A stretch of 64,000 bases of DNA from Mariniflexile jejuense (GCF_042675665.1 NZ_JBHTJI010000042.1:62001-126000); one strand, 5' to 3'; shown: positions 30,801-40,065, numbered from the stretch's first letter. Notes: generated from the sequence alone by a model not told the origin. Program-made: numbers and translations.

Positions 30801-32047
30801 AAATGCTTGAATGAATTTGCCTTTTCATTAAATAGGTTCAGCCCTCCTCCATCTGTACCAATCCAAATTCTTCCTTTACTATCTTGAAGCACGGACTGTG
30901 CTATTTTGGCGCTTAACCCTTTTACATTGTTAGATTCGTAAAAATAATGACCGAAAGATGATTTTGATAGAACCAACTTACTAATACCTTTGTTGTATGT
31001 AGCAATCCAAAAGATACCGTCTTCGTCTTCTATTACCTTAGATGGTTGGTTATTAGGAAGCGAAAAATTATTTAAAGGACTATGAATAATATGTTGTAAA
31101 AGCCCCTTTTTTTTATCATATAAATATATTCCGTCTCCATCAGTAGCAATCCAAATTATACCCTTTGAATCTTGATACATATGAAAAATTGGAATATTAT
31201 TCTTAACTGGGTCTAATTGATGAAACACGTTGTTCTTTCTATCCCAAAAAACAAGCATCGATAAATTATTGCCTATCCAAAAATCACCTTCACTATCAAC
31301 TAAAACACTTTTTGGAATATGATTAAGCTCGTAAGTATTTGGTATATCAATAATTACTCTAGAAAAAGTGTTCTTTTTAGAATTGTACTTATTTAAATAG
31401 TTCCCTTCTGTAACAGCCCAAATACCACCTTCCTTATCCTTTATTATTGTAGTGATATCATTATTATCAATCGTTTTAAGATTATCATTTAAATTAACAT
31501 AATGAAACAAAACAGCATCCTCCCTATAATTACTAATTTTGTTAGGTAAACTTAATCTAACAACTCCATTTTTTGTTGCCACCCAAAGCATATGAGTTGC
31601 GTCATCATATAATAAGTCATTTACAATTTCACCTTGGTCTATAAGATTTGATGATTTATTATGAAGAGAAATTCTATGAAATTTTTCTTGCTTTTTATCA
31701 AAAAAATTTAATCCATTACTAGTTCCAACCCATAAAAACCCATTGGAATCTTCAACAATTGAGCTTATACGATTATTACTTATTGATGTAGAATCATTTA
31801 ATGTTGGTCTATAAATCTCAAAACTATAACCATCATATCGGTTTAACCCATCGATAGTACCAAACCACATAAAACCCTCACTATCTTTAAATATTTCAAG
31901 ACATGTACTACTAGAAATTCCTTCTGATGTGTCTAAGTTTTCAAATTTAAGATTTTGATATTGAGAATATACCTGCATATTAATCAACAATAACAGGAAT
32001 AACATAATTTTTCTTTTAATCGATGTTAAAATCAAAAATTGATACAT
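27830..32047 (-). CDS. Hybrid two-component sensor kinase/response regulator (HTCS)
   Basis: The 1,405-residue protein has a signal/anchor segment, then periplasmic two-bladed propeller repeats (about 40-730; repeated IWIGTDGGGLNLF-type motifs). A Y_Y_Y domain (about 745-815) and a transmembrane helix (about 818-840) follow. The histidine kinase has an H-box ISHELRTPLTL (His about 869) and ATP-binding motifs DTGIGF and GMGIGLNI. The receiver has VISDVMMPKMDGF (Asp about 1,199), and the C-terminus is an AraC-type HTH. All signalling motifs are intact. It would sense an oligosaccharide in the periplasm and activate the susC operon beside it. Confidence 0.95.
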   Translation of the reverse strand: MYQFLILTSIKRKIMLFLLLLINMQVYSQYQNLKFENLDTSEGISSSTCLEIFKDSEGFMWFGTIDGLNRYDGYSFEIYRPTLNDSTSISNNRISSIVEDSNGFLWVGTSNGLNFFDKKQEKFHRISLHNKSSNLIDQGEIVNDLLYDDATHMLWVATKNGVVRLSLPNKISNYREDAVLFHYVNLNDNLKTIDNNDITTIIKDKEGGIWAVTEGNYLNKYNSKKNTFSRVIIDIPNTYELNHIPKSVLVDSEGDFWIGNNLSMLVFWDRKNNVFHQLDPVKNNIPIFHMYQDSKGIIWIATDGDGIYLYDKKKGLLQHIIHSPLNNFSLPNNQPSKVIEDEDGIFWIATYNKGISKLVLSKSSFGHYFYESNNVKGLSAKIAQSVLQDSKGRIWIGTDGGGLNLFNEKANSFKHFKANPNNKSSIGSNKIVYLLESFDGSIWVCTWDGGLSKFNPTSETAEQYKYEPNNLYSIAQNTVWCAVEDSKKRLWLGTQSEGLNLFDNKTKRFYKYKSVQGENNSLISNLVFSIFIDSKNRLLIGTSLGLSVVELDNLSSYIPSNIDFKELKEKPIQGTRVNYITEDHLGNIWIGTDVALHYLDSNLKLIKSYSTADGLPNNLILGIAESNKNNLWITTKGGLSKLNVSESKFYNYNVQDGVQGIEFQSKSIEKLKDGRILAGGINGFNLFNPIDIIEKPAKLKPIITKFKLFNELVRPGQKLNNRVILNASIANTDLVELKYDEGYLSFEFVAFHYENQNRVKYMYRMKGIHDDFISAGDNRLANYSSIPPGEYEFQVKASIDGKWDNSESSNIKISVLPPPWKTWWAYSLYILFLAVLFWLGMHYYTKMIKEEKEHELDQMKLKFFINISHELRTPLTLILNPVEKIIASFNNPEVVKSSAYTLQRSARRLYYLVNQLLDFRKMDLGKVPLKLVHGDLIKFTEDVFKLFEGLAKSKGIKFKFKTTLEELPINFDPDKIEKIITNLISNAIKYTNEGGSVKLSISNPNENKRDLFSKILNKNKFDEFIQIEIKDTGIGFKHDQLKDVFGRFVNAGNTKTGMGIGLNITQGLVKIHGGEIFVESKYKEGTVFTVLLPTNLTNENSEFIDGANKYINEFDLSSVHSTEYEIGIYNESIDSQIRDIETNSDGKKKQVILVVEDNKELRKHLVYEFSNSFKIIEAVNGVDGLEKIKKYQPDLVISDVMMPKMDGFELCRLVKTEIEICHIPIILLTARSLEEDQIEGYGIGADEYLPKPFNINILRARVKNLLEAKKRLRDRFASIGGVIPSSEITSNSLDEAFLDKATKAIIDNISDTDYKLEDLLKEIGIGRSQFYRKINSITGQNPSNFIRTIRLKYASELLLKNELSIKEITHMSGFNSTAYFSKTFKELFGLTPTEYIEQKLKDNHK

Positions 32048-32288
32048 ATAAATTTAGAATATAAAAACTGGAGTAATAAAACTAAACAATTGAATTTAAA
32101 AAATATTTTTCTTATCAAAGTTTAAACTTGCATAAATATAAAAATATTAAACTTTATATAATTACCCTGTACATTAAAACATATTAAAATGGTTTATAAA
32201 TAATTAATATTGAGCTATAATTTACACCCAAAAGCATGCTTTATTTTTAATATTGAATATTGAATTAACCAAAAAATAATATTTTAAA

Positions 32289-33080
32289 ATGTCAACAAAC
32301 TTATTTGATTTAAAAGGTAAAATAGCTCTTATTACTGGAGGAGTACATGGATTAGGGATGGCAATGGCTAAAGGACTAGGTCAAGCTGGCGCAAAAATTG
32401 TAGTAAATGATTTATCACAAGATGCAATTAATAATGCTGTTGCAGAATACAAATTGGTTGGAATTGAGGCCTATGGGTATGTTTTTAATGTAACAGATGA
32501 AGTAGCTGTAATTGAAAACATCAAAAAAATAGAAACTGAAGTTGGTCCGATTGACATATTGGTTAACAACGCTGGTATAATAAAAAGAACTCCTATTATT
32601 GACATGGAAGTTGTAGATTTTGAGTCTGTAATTAAAGTAGACTTGATTAGTCCGTTTATTGTATCAAAAAATGTGGCTAAAGGAATGATTAAAAGAGGCG
32701 GTGGAAAAATTATTAATATTTGTTCAATGATGAGTGAATTAGGTAGAGATTCTGTAAGTGCTTATGCAGCTGCTAAGGGAGGCTTAAAAATGCTTACTCG
32801 CAGTATGGCTACTGAATGGGCCAAATTTAATATTCAATCTAATGGAATAGGGCCTGGCTATTTTGCCACAAGCCAAACAGCACCTATAAGGGTAGATGGC
32901 CATCCTTTTAATGAATTTATAATAAGCAGAACACCTGCAGGACGTTGGGGAGACCCAGAAGATTTACAAGGTGCTGCGATTTTTTTAAGCTCTAAAGCTA
33001 GCGATTATGTAAATGGCCATATCTTATATGTTGATGGAGGAATTTTAGCCACTATAGGAAAACCATCTAACGAAAATTAA
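32289..33080 (+). CDS. SDR dehydrogenase, gluconate 5-dehydrogenase/KduD-like
   Basis: The 263-residue protein is a classical short-chain dehydrogenase. It has the nucleotide motif TGGVHGLG (16-23), NNAG (93-96), and catalytic Ser146, Tyr159 and Lys163 (YAAAK). The closest groups by pattern are gluconate 5-dehydrogenase and 2-dehydro-3-deoxy-D-gluconate 5-dehydrogenase, which reduce keto-uronate products of lyases. It is divergent from the HTCS and followed 31 bp later by a hexuronate-type transporter, so the pair likely forms the intracellular uronate branch of the locus. Confidence 0.8.
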   Translation: MSTNLFDLKGKIALITGGVHGLGMAMAKGLGQAGAKIVVNDLSQDAINNAVAEYKLVGIEAYGYVFNVTDEVAVIENIKKIETEVGPIDILVNNAGIIKRTPIIDMEVVDFESVIKVDLISPFIVSKNVAKGMIKRGGGKIINICSMMSELGRDSVSAYAAAKGGLKMLTRSMATEWAKFNIQSNGIGPGYFATSQTAPIRVDGHPFNEFIISRTPAGRWGDPEDLQGAAIFLSSKASDYVNGHILYVDGGILATIGKPSNEN

Positions 33081-33111
33081 AATCTGCCCCTCATACACCA
33101 AGAAAATAATT

Positions 33112-34413
33112 ATGGGTAAGACACAAAAAATTGGCACCTATCGCTACAGAATTTTAGCTCTTTTAATGTTTGCAACCACTATAAATTACTTTGACAGAAG
33201 TATTATAGGTGTATTAGCTCCAACCTTACAAAAATTATTTGGATGGTCAAACAGTGACTATGCAGGAATAATAATTTGGTTTCAAATTGCCTATGCTATT
33301 GGAATGCTTGCTATGGGAGGTATTATTGATAAATTAGGAACCAAAAAGGGATATACACTTGCCATAGGTACCTGGAGTGTCTTTGGTATGTTACATGCAA
33401 TTGTACCTGCTTCATTCAGTATTTTGGGATTTTCAATTGCACGCTTTGGACTTGGGATTGGAGAGTCTGGCAACTTTCCAGCAGCTCAAAAAACAGTTGC
33501 AGAGTGGTTTCCTAAAAAGGACAGAGCATTTGCTACAGGTTTATACAATGCCGCCACAAGTGTAGGTGCCATTTTAGCACCTTTTGTGGTTGGTTGGATT
33601 GTACATGAAAATGGGAAGAATTGGCAAATTCCATTTTTAATCACTGGAGGATTAAGCGCTATTTGGGTATTTTTATGGTTTCGTATTTACAACAAACCAG
33701 AAACACATTCAAAGCTAACCAAGGAAGAGTTAGATTATATACAAAGTGATTCAGAGATTGAAAATGAAGAAAAATTGCCATGGAACAAAGTTTTTCTCAA
33801 AAAAGAAACATGGGCATTTGCTTTAGCCAAAACAACCGATGCCGTTTGGTGGTTTTACTTATTTTGGGGAGCAAAATACTTATCCTTAACTTTTGAAGTT
33901 GATGTTAAAAATATAGGGCTTCCATTCTTTATAATTTACCTACTTGCTGACTTAGGTAGTATTTTCGGAGGATATTTATCTGGTTATTTTATTCGGAAAG
34001 GTTATGGAATTAATAAAGCAAGAAAGATTACCTTACTTAGTTGTGCTCTAATTATTTTACCTGTTGCTTCTGTAGCTATAACAGGAAATAAATGGTTAGC
34101 TATTGTGCTTATAGGAATTGGAGCTGCTGGACATCAAGCTTGGTCAGCGAATATATTCACGCTCGTCTCAGATATTTTTCCTAAAAAGGCTGTTGCCTCT
34201 GTAACTGGCATAGGTGGTATGTCAGGTGCAATTGCAGGAATTATTACATCATTTCTTTTAGGAAAAGCACTGGACTCGGCAGGTAAAGAAGGGTTTTTCT
34301 GGGCATTCTTAATTGCAGGATCATGTTATTTAATAATTCTTGGCTTAGTTCATATCTTAATACCTAAAATGACACCACTCGATAACAATTTAAATCATAT
34401 TACCAAACCTTAA
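33112..34413 (+). CDS. MFS transporter, hexuronate (ExuT)-like
   Basis: The 433-residue protein has 12 predicted membrane helices. It shows the anion:cation symporter/ExuT hallmarks: YRILALLMFATTINYFDRSIIGVLAP in the first helix region, RFGLGIGESGNFPAAQKTVAEWFP around helices 4-5, and GHQAWSANIFTLVSDIFP in the C-half. Such transporters import glucuronate or galacturonate. Co-direction with the SDR gene supports uptake and reduction of uronate monomers or unsaturated products. Confidence 0.82.
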   Translation: MGKTQKIGTYRYRILALLMFATTINYFDRSIIGVLAPTLQKLFGWSNSDYAGIIIWFQIAYAIGMLAMGGIIDKLGTKKGYTLAIGTWSVFGMLHAIVPASFSILGFSIARFGLGIGESGNFPAAQKTVAEWFPKKDRAFATGLYNAATSVGAILAPFVVGWIVHENGKNWQIPFLITGGLSAIWVFLWFRIYNKPETHSKLTKEELDYIQSDSEIENEEKLPWNKVFLKKETWAFALAKTTDAVWWFYLFWGAKYLSLTFEVDVKNIGLPFFIIYLLADLGSIFGGYLSGYFIRKGYGINKARKITLLSCALIILPVASVAITGNKWLAIVLIGIGAAGHQAWSANIFTLVSDIFPKKAVASVTGIGGMSGAIAGIITSFLLGKALDSAGKEGFFWAFLIAGSCYLIILGLVHILIPKMTPLDNNLNHITKP

Positions 34414-34830
34414 ATTTAGAATTATTAATAAAGGACAGTTAGACTTTTGATGTTTAATCGTTGCCAAATTCTCACCATCAACTCTATAACAAATGTTTCC
34501 TGAACTTGAAATAAAAATAGGACACCTAAACAAGGGTTTTAAAGCGAATCAAATGATATCAAATAAAATTTAAACAATTGAAAATCATATAATTAACTTT
34601 TATCAATGTCCTTTTATACCTATTTCGTCGGGATGACAGGACTTTTTATGTATTTTCAAGTAGTTGTATAACAGCGTCTTAAATGATAATATCGGTAAAA
34701 ATTCCCTTTTCAGACACCGATATAACAATGCAACTTTAAATGTGCTTTTTTATGTGTTTATACAAGCGCTAATTTATAAAAAAAATACATTTATAACAAA
34801 TATCATTACTCTTTAGAAATTATTAATAAA
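34414..34830. other. Non-coding stretch after the transporter gene
   Basis: I see no gene in this AT-rich stretch. A short segment at about 34,623-34,641 (TTTCGTCGGGATGACAGG) resembles a half of dispersed palindromic intergenic repeats known in Bacteroidota, but its partner arm is missing here. Confidence 0.4.
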
Positions 34831-34854
34831 AAAGTGATGCATAAACATCACTTT
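34831..34854 (-). terminator. Terminator downstream of hipA
   Basis: The stem AAAGTGATG / CATCACTTT (9 bp perfect, 6-nt loop) is followed on the minus strand by a T-rich run. It lies 130 bp past the hipA stop and is the likely end of the hipBA transcript. It could also stop readthrough from the convergent transporter gene. Confidence 0.6.
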
Positions 34855-34984
34855 AATAAATCTCCTAATGTTTCAGTATTCATCTGATTATTAAAAAATA
34901 TAATCAAATAAATCTTATTATTATTATTTTAATCTATTTTATCATATTTTATGTGTATTCCTAATATGTTTTCAATTATAATTT

Positions 34985-36244
34985 TTAGAAAGCTTCAATA
35001 CGTGGCCGATTTTTTTCGACTTGGTCTATTAATTCCTGTTTGACCCTTATTTTTGAAGCATATTCAGGAAAAGCACCTACTATTGTTTTTATTTTATCGA
35101 AAACTGCCTTGCGTTTTTTAATATTAAATTTTTGACCAACGACCATCAAATCTTCATACGTTATATTGGTACGCTTATTATTTATCCGCATGTTATGGCC
35201 GTTAACCCATTCATTTTGGTTATCATATGAGTAACATAAATCGAAAGCCGGACTTAAGGACCAGGCTCCATTTTGGTTCATCATAAAAGAAAAGTTTTTG
35301 GTATGGTCATCACAGTTGTGAACCAACACATTGAACACCATTCTTCGGAAGATTTCCTCCATATCATTTTGTCCCAAACCAAGTCGTCTTGCAGCCATAA
35401 AATAGTGCTCATATGAATACTGGCCAACTTTATTATAATCTAGACCAAGCAGACCACATAAGGAGTGCACATGCAATTTATCACCATTGTCATCCCTATC
35501 AAACCTTCTAGTTAAAAAATGTAAATCTCTATACAGTGAACATTCTGACATTTGGATATCGCAATCCTTAGCCATTTGGGAATAGGCATATTCTAGCCTA
35601 CCATAACCACTTGGTTCCTCTAATTTTGTTTTGTTAGCCCCGTCAATTTTAATTAAATAATAGCCATAATCTGAACCTAATGGTAATTGCCCCGATTTAA
35701 TATTGCCGTTTTCCTTGTTTATAGCGATGAGTGCCTTAGCCCTAGCTCCTCCTGCTGAAGTTCCTATGTGTAATATTTGCAACAAGGCATCTTTGTCTTT
35801 AATATTAGTTTTTAAGGCTTCCTTTCCTTGGGTACTTAGCATGGAAATCTTCTCAATGTCCTCTAAAGAGATAGTATCTTCTATTTGCTTGATTTCGGTT
35901 GCAGGCCTAAACTCTAAAGCTCCCATACCTCTTTTACCTATGTACTGAAGTTTAGCAAATACATCTATATCATTTTCGGTAAGTCCTTTTTCAGTAAAGT
36001 AAGTGCGCAATAAATCGTTACCAAACTTATCTGGCAACGAATCATAAATCAAACCTGGTATCCCTTCTGTTTCTCTCCATTCGGCTTCGTTTATATAGAT
36101 CCTTTTACCTTCCAGGGGTAAGTTAATTGGAGACAGTTCAAGACCAGTTTTAATAAATGCTGGATCATATTCGAACGCTATCCCTTCGGATGTTTTCACC
36201 AATGCCCCTACCCGTATGTCCCATATAAAAATTTCGATACCCAT
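34985..36244 (-). CDS. hipA: HipA-family serine/threonine kinase toxin
   Basis: The 419-residue protein contains the N-terminal HipA domain (about 1-105, ending MGALEFRP) and the kinase domain. It shows GTSAGGARAKAL (P-loop-like), FLTRRFDRD, the catalytic VHNCDDHTKNFSF at about 305-320, and the metal-binding SPAFDLCYSY at about 335. All key residues are present, so it should be active. HipA kinases phosphorylate aminoacyl-tRNA synthetases or similar targets and are neutralised by HipB. The start overlaps the hipB stop by one base (TAATG), giving coupled expression. Confidence 0.9.
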   Translation of the reverse strand: MGIEIFIWDIRVGALVKTSEGIAFEYDPAFIKTGLELSPINLPLEGKRIYINEAEWRETEGIPGLIYDSLPDKFGNDLLRTYFTEKGLTENDIDVFAKLQYIGKRGMGALEFRPATEIKQIEDTISLEDIEKISMLSTQGKEALKTNIKDKDALLQILHIGTSAGGARAKALIAINKENGNIKSGQLPLGSDYGYYLIKIDGANKTKLEEPSGYGRLEYAYSQMAKDCDIQMSECSLYRDLHFLTRRFDRDDNGDKLHVHSLCGLLGLDYNKVGQYSYEHYFMAARRLGLGQNDMEEIFRRMVFNVLVHNCDDHTKNFSFMMNQNGAWSLSPAFDLCYSYDNQNEWVNGHNMRINNKRTNITYEDLMVVGQKFNIKKRKAVFDKIKTIVGAFPEYASKIRVKQELIDQVEKNRPRIEAF

Positions 36245-36546
36245 TAATTACTTGCTCTTTTACGTTTTTTCTTTTCCAATTCGATTAATTCCAAAGGGCT
36301 AATTACTGGTATTTCCGGAAATAGACCATCCAAATTGTTCAATAGTCTCAATGCCCTAAGCATCTCTATGAAACTCATCAATGTTATATTTTTTTTGCCA
36401 AGTTCAAAACCAATAATCGTACGTTCACTAACACCACTTTTATCTGATAATTCTTTAACGGTAAGATTACTGTTTAAACGGTGTTGTCTTAAGCCTTTTC
36501 CAAGTTCCTGTAGTATGTCCTCATTTAATAATATATTATAGTTCAT
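36244..36546 (-). CDS. hipB: HipB-family XRE antitoxin
   Basis: I choose the ATG at 36,546; the longer frame begins at a TTG inside the operator region. The 100-residue protein has a lambda-repressor-like HTH at about 15-70 (LRQHRLNSNLTVKELSDKSG, GFELGKKNITL) and a basic tail (KKKRKRASN). It should bind HipA and repress its own promoter. Two palindromic sites just upstream fit this autoregulation. Confidence 0.88.
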   Translation of the reverse strand: MNYNILLNEDILQELGKGLRQHRLNSNLTVKELSDKSGVSERTIIGFELGKKNITLMSFIEMLRALRLLNNLDGLFPEIPVISPLELIELEKKKRKRASN

Positions 36547-36548
36547 AT

Positions 36549-36606
36549 GTAATATATTGCATATTATACACAAATATAGCTATTAATACGCAATATATTG
36601 CATATT
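36549..36606 (-). promoter_or_regulatory. hipB: Paired HipB operator palindromes
   Basis: GCAATATATTGC (36,590-36,601) is a perfect 12-bp palindrome, and GTAATATATTGC (36,549-36,560) is the same site with one change. Their spacing is exactly 41 bp, about four helical turns. The shared extended sequence AATATATTGCATATT is identical in both copies (36,551-36,565 and 36,592-36,606). The proximal copy abuts the hipB start codon. This matches cooperative autorepression by a HipB dimer pair. Confidence 0.75.
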
Positions 36607-36964
36607 TATAAAAATTACTCATTCAGTTTTTCGATTTACTTTTAACAATACCCTATGATACAGAGTTTCTTCGTTCTATTTAATCTATTGCTTATGCTGC
36701 CCTTTTTAATATTATTTTCAAAAAAGCCTTTATAATTAGTATCAATTCATTAAATAGTTCAATATAAAATCAACACACTAATTTGGACACCAAAATATAC
36801 TGTTTTAGATTTCTATAGTTTAAAAGTAAAAAAATGAAACCCCGCAAAGTAAAATTCTTAAAATTAATTTTGAACTATAATTAATACCAAAAAAAAAAAA
36901 ACTATCATTGTTTTTATTTATGAAAGCTATTTTTTCAACCTAAACTAAATTAGACATAAATTAA
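36607..36964. other. Intergenic region between hipBA and GH3
   Basis: No gene is seen. The region is very AT-rich, including an A-run near 36,890. It should hold the promoter of the GH3 gene, but I cannot place a confident -33/-7 pair. A 16-codon ORF at 36,834 (start KPRKVKF) is too short to support. Confidence 0.4.
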
Positions 36965-39583
36965 ATGAAAAACATCAAATTACTTATTTGTACTTTTTGT
37001 ATTGCAATAATAATTAGTGCTAAAGCTCAAGAAAACCTGCTATTTAAAAATCCAAACTTACCAATTGAAACTCGTGTTAATGACCTTGTTACAAGAATGA
37101 GTTTAGATGAAAAAATTAATCAGCTTATGGATTATGCACCTGCAATTGAGCGTCTTGGCATTCCAGAATACAATTGGTGGAACGAATCACTACATGGTGT
37201 TGCTCGTGCAGGTTATGCTACGGTGTTTCCGCAATCCATTTCTATTGCTGCCTCATGGAATAAGGACTTAATTTTTAATGTCGCTAATGCCATATCGGAT
37301 GAAGCCCGAGCAAAACACCATGAATATTTAAGACGTGGCGAACATGGCATGTATCAAGGTCTCACTTTTTGGTCCCCTAACATCAATATTTTTCGCGATC
37401 CTCGTTGGGGTCGTGGTCATGAAACCTATGGTGAAGACCCTTATTTAACTGGGCAACTAGGGCTTCAATATGTTAAGGGCTTACAGGGAACCAATGAAAA
37501 ATATTTAAAAGTTGTTGCTACCGCAAAACACTATGCAGTGCATTCTGGTCCAGAGCCATCGCGCCATGAATTTAACGCAGAAACAAACGATATAGACTTA
37601 TATGAAACTTATCTTCCTGCTTTTCGAACTTTAGTAAAAGAAGGACATGTGTATTCTGTAATGGGTGCTTATAATCGTTTTCGTGGCGAATCTGCTAGTG
37701 CTAGCCCTTTTTTATTTGATATTCTAAGAAACAAATGGGGATTTAATGGATATATAGTTTCCGATTGTGGTGCTGTAGCTGATATTTGGAAATATCACAA
37801 AATAACAAACGATGCTGCTAGCGCATCAGCTTTAGCTCTTAAAACTGGATTGGATTTAAATTGCGGTAGCACTTATAAAACCTTAAAAGAAGCTATTGAA
37901 AAAAATCTAATTAATGAAAATGATATTGATATTGCCGTTAAACGATTGTTTACAGCACGCTTTAAGTTGGGCATGTTTGATCCTCAAGATATGGTTCCTT
38001 ACGCACAAATTCCCTATGCCGTAAACAATAATAGTGCTCATAATTGGTTGGCTAGAAAAGCTTCTCAAGAAAGCATTGTCCTTTTAAAGAATAAAAACCA
38101 AACCTTACCACTTTCAAAAAAAATAAAGAAAATAGCTGTTATAGGTCCCAATGCGAACGATATCCAATCGTTATGGGGAAACTACAATGGTACTCCTAGC
38201 AACCCTGTAACCGTGCTACAAGGCATAAAAAACAAACTAGAACCCAATGCACAAGTGGAATATTCACAAGGAACCGATTTAGCTACTGGAATTCCAGCGA
38301 TGAATACAATTCCGTCGATTTATTTCGAAACCGTAAATGGTATCCAAGGTTTAACTGGGCAATATTATAACAACCTTGAATGGGAAGGCGAACCTGTTTT
38401 TACCCGTATTGATGATAACATCGACTTTAATTGGGATATTGATACGCCAAGTCCTAAACTAAAAATGGGTTACTATAGCATTAAATGGACAGGATATATT
38501 ATTGCTCCCAAAACTGGTGCTTATCATATTTCAGAATGGTCCAAACCCTTTATGACCGTTGAAATTGAAGGCGGGAAAATATCTGGTGGAAAAAACAAAC
38601 ATCATCCACGAATCCGTTCTCAAGAAATTTCTTTGGAAGCAGGAAAGAAATATAAAATTGAAGTTAAGTACCAAAATTATTATGGTGATTCTACCGCAAA
38701 ATTGTTGTGGGCAGAACCTCAAGATCATCTCTTAGAAAATGCTATAGCAACAGCAAACCAATCGGATGCTATTGTTTTAGTTTTAGGTTTAAATGAACGC
38801 TTGGAAGGCGAAGAAATGAAAGTTGAAGCCGAAGGATTTGTAGGTGGTGATCGTACCAGTCTTGATTTGCCTTTCAACCAACAAAATCTAATGAAAGCCA
38901 TGATGGATACAGGAAAACCTGTGGTTTTGGTTTTAATAAACGGTAGTGCTCTTTCAATCAACTGGGCAAACGAACATGTGCCAGCCATATTAACTGCTGG
39001 CTATCCTGGGCAACAAGGGGGCAATGCTATAGCCGATGTTATTTTTGGCGACTACAATCCTGCTGGCAGACTTCCTGTAACCTATTACAAATCTGTTAAC
39101 CAACTACCAAATTTTGAAGACTATAATATGAAAGGTAGAACTTACCGATACTTTAGAGAAGAACCGCTTTACCCCTTTGGTTTTGGCTTAAGTTATACTA
39201 TGTTTAACTATAGTAACCTGCAACTTCCAGATGTAATACAAACGGCAAAAGACATTGAAGTATCTGTTAACGTAACAAATACAGGCAATTGGGATGGCGA
39301 TGAAGTTGTGCAATTGTATATTACAGACGAAAAAGCCTCTACACCACGTCCAATATGCCAATTAGAAGGTTTTGAACGTGTTCATATCAAAAAAGGAGAT
39401 ACTAAAACTGTTCGCTTTGTACTATCGGCAAGACAATTTTCAATTATTAATAAAAAAGGTAAACGTGTTATAGAACCGGGTTGGTTTTCAATTTCTGTAG
39501 GTGGAAGTCAACCTGATGACACTAGAAATACGCAAATAAAACGCCTGAAATATACTGGTAAAACCGTATCTTTAGAAGATTAA
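36965..39583 (+). CDS. GH3 beta-glycosidase with PA14 insertion
   Basis: The 872-residue secreted protein (signal peptide to about 21) has a GH3 N-terminal barrel with WWNESLHGVARAG, KHYAVHSGPEPSRH and the nucleophile region GYIVSDCGAV (Asp about 264). A PA14 domain is inserted at about 455-590 (GLTGQYYNN ... KLLWAEP). The second GH3 domain follows (about 595-720), then an Fn3-like end (about 770-860). The motif set fits beta-xylosidase or beta-glucosidase types. It lies on the far side of hipBA from the rest of the locus but is a plausible part of it. Confidence 0.88.
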   Translation: MKNIKLLICTFCIAIIISAKAQENLLFKNPNLPIETRVNDLVTRMSLDEKINQLMDYAPAIERLGIPEYNWWNESLHGVARAGYATVFPQSISIAASWNKDLIFNVANAISDEARAKHHEYLRRGEHGMYQGLTFWSPNINIFRDPRWGRGHETYGEDPYLTGQLGLQYVKGLQGTNEKYLKVVATAKHYAVHSGPEPSRHEFNAETNDIDLYETYLPAFRTLVKEGHVYSVMGAYNRFRGESASASPFLFDILRNKWGFNGYIVSDCGAVADIWKYHKITNDAASASALALKTGLDLNCGSTYKTLKEAIEKNLINENDIDIAVKRLFTARFKLGMFDPQDMVPYAQIPYAVNNNSAHNWLARKASQESIVLLKNKNQTLPLSKKIKKIAVIGPNANDIQSLWGNYNGTPSNPVTVLQGIKNKLEPNAQVEYSQGTDLATGIPAMNTIPSIYFETVNGIQGLTGQYYNNLEWEGEPVFTRIDDNIDFNWDIDTPSPKLKMGYYSIKWTGYIIAPKTGAYHISEWSKPFMTVEIEGGKISGGKNKHHPRIRSQEISLEAGKKYKIEVKYQNYYGDSTAKLLWAEPQDHLLENAIATANQSDAIVLVLGLNERLEGEEMKVEAEGFVGGDRTSLDLPFNQQNLMKAMMDTGKPVVLVLINGSALSINWANEHVPAILTAGYPGQQGGNAIADVIFGDYNPAGRLPVTYYKSVNQLPNFEDYNMKGRTYRYFREEPLYPFGFGLSYTMFNYSNLQLPDVIQTAKDIEVSVNVTNTGNWDGDEVVQLYITDEKASTPRPICQLEGFERVHIKKGDTKTVRFVLSARQFSIINKKGKRVIEPGWFSISVGGSQPDDTRNTQIKRLKYTGKTVSLED

Positions 39584-39597
39584 TAAAAAAAATTAAA

Positions 39598-39633
39598 GAA
39601 TCGTAATACATAATTATTTTAGTATTACGGTTC
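39598..39633 (+). terminator. Terminator of the GH3 gene
   Basis: The hairpin GAATCGTAATAC / GTATTACGGTTC pairs over 12 bp with one G-U wobble and a 12-nt loop, and a T-rich stretch follows. It begins 15 bp after the stop codon of the plus-strand GH3 gene. Confidence 0.7.
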
Positions 39634-40065
39634 ATTTCATTTTGATAGCCTTATATACATTAGATTTTACACCCACTTCATATGCAACAATTATAGTATA
39701 TTTCTAGTTAAATTATAATTTTAGGTCAACCTTTTAACTATTTGTTATATAAGTCGCTAATTATCTTTAAAAGAAGTTTATTCTGCTTGATTATAAATTA
39801 AGTAAAAATGGACATCCAAAATTAATTTACCCAGTTACTTTAAAGTTTTGATTTAAAATATTAGCAGTGATGAGATTCTTTTGTTTACTTTCATTTAATC
39901 TAAGTATTTTTCAACCGATACATTGACACCTAATCTAAAACCTAAAGAAATAATTTAAAATTAGAACCTACAAAACAAAAGAAGTAACAAAAATTAATAC
40001 CCGAAAATCACGGATTAGTTCATAACAAATTTTATTGTTTATAGAATTGTCTTAAATAAATACAT
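39634..40065. other. Gene-free junction between PUL and conjugative element
   Basis: No gene, tRNA or clear repeat is visible in these roughly 430 AT-rich bases. This is where one end of the tra segment must lie, because the flanking genes belong to different modules. I could not find an att-type direct repeat. Confidence 0.4.

Noticed and set aside
34623..34641. Possible fragment of a dispersed palindromic repeat (CGTCGGGATGACAG)
   Set aside because: Only one arm is present and I cannot check copies elsewhere in the genome.
36781..36880. Possible insertion-sequence remnant (TTGGACACC and a short ORF starting KPRKVKF)
   Set aside because: Only 16 codons, no second end and no transposase motif.
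39634..40065. Attachment site or tRNA at the PUL/element junction
   Set aside because: I found no tRNA-like fold and no direct repeat matching another place in the window.
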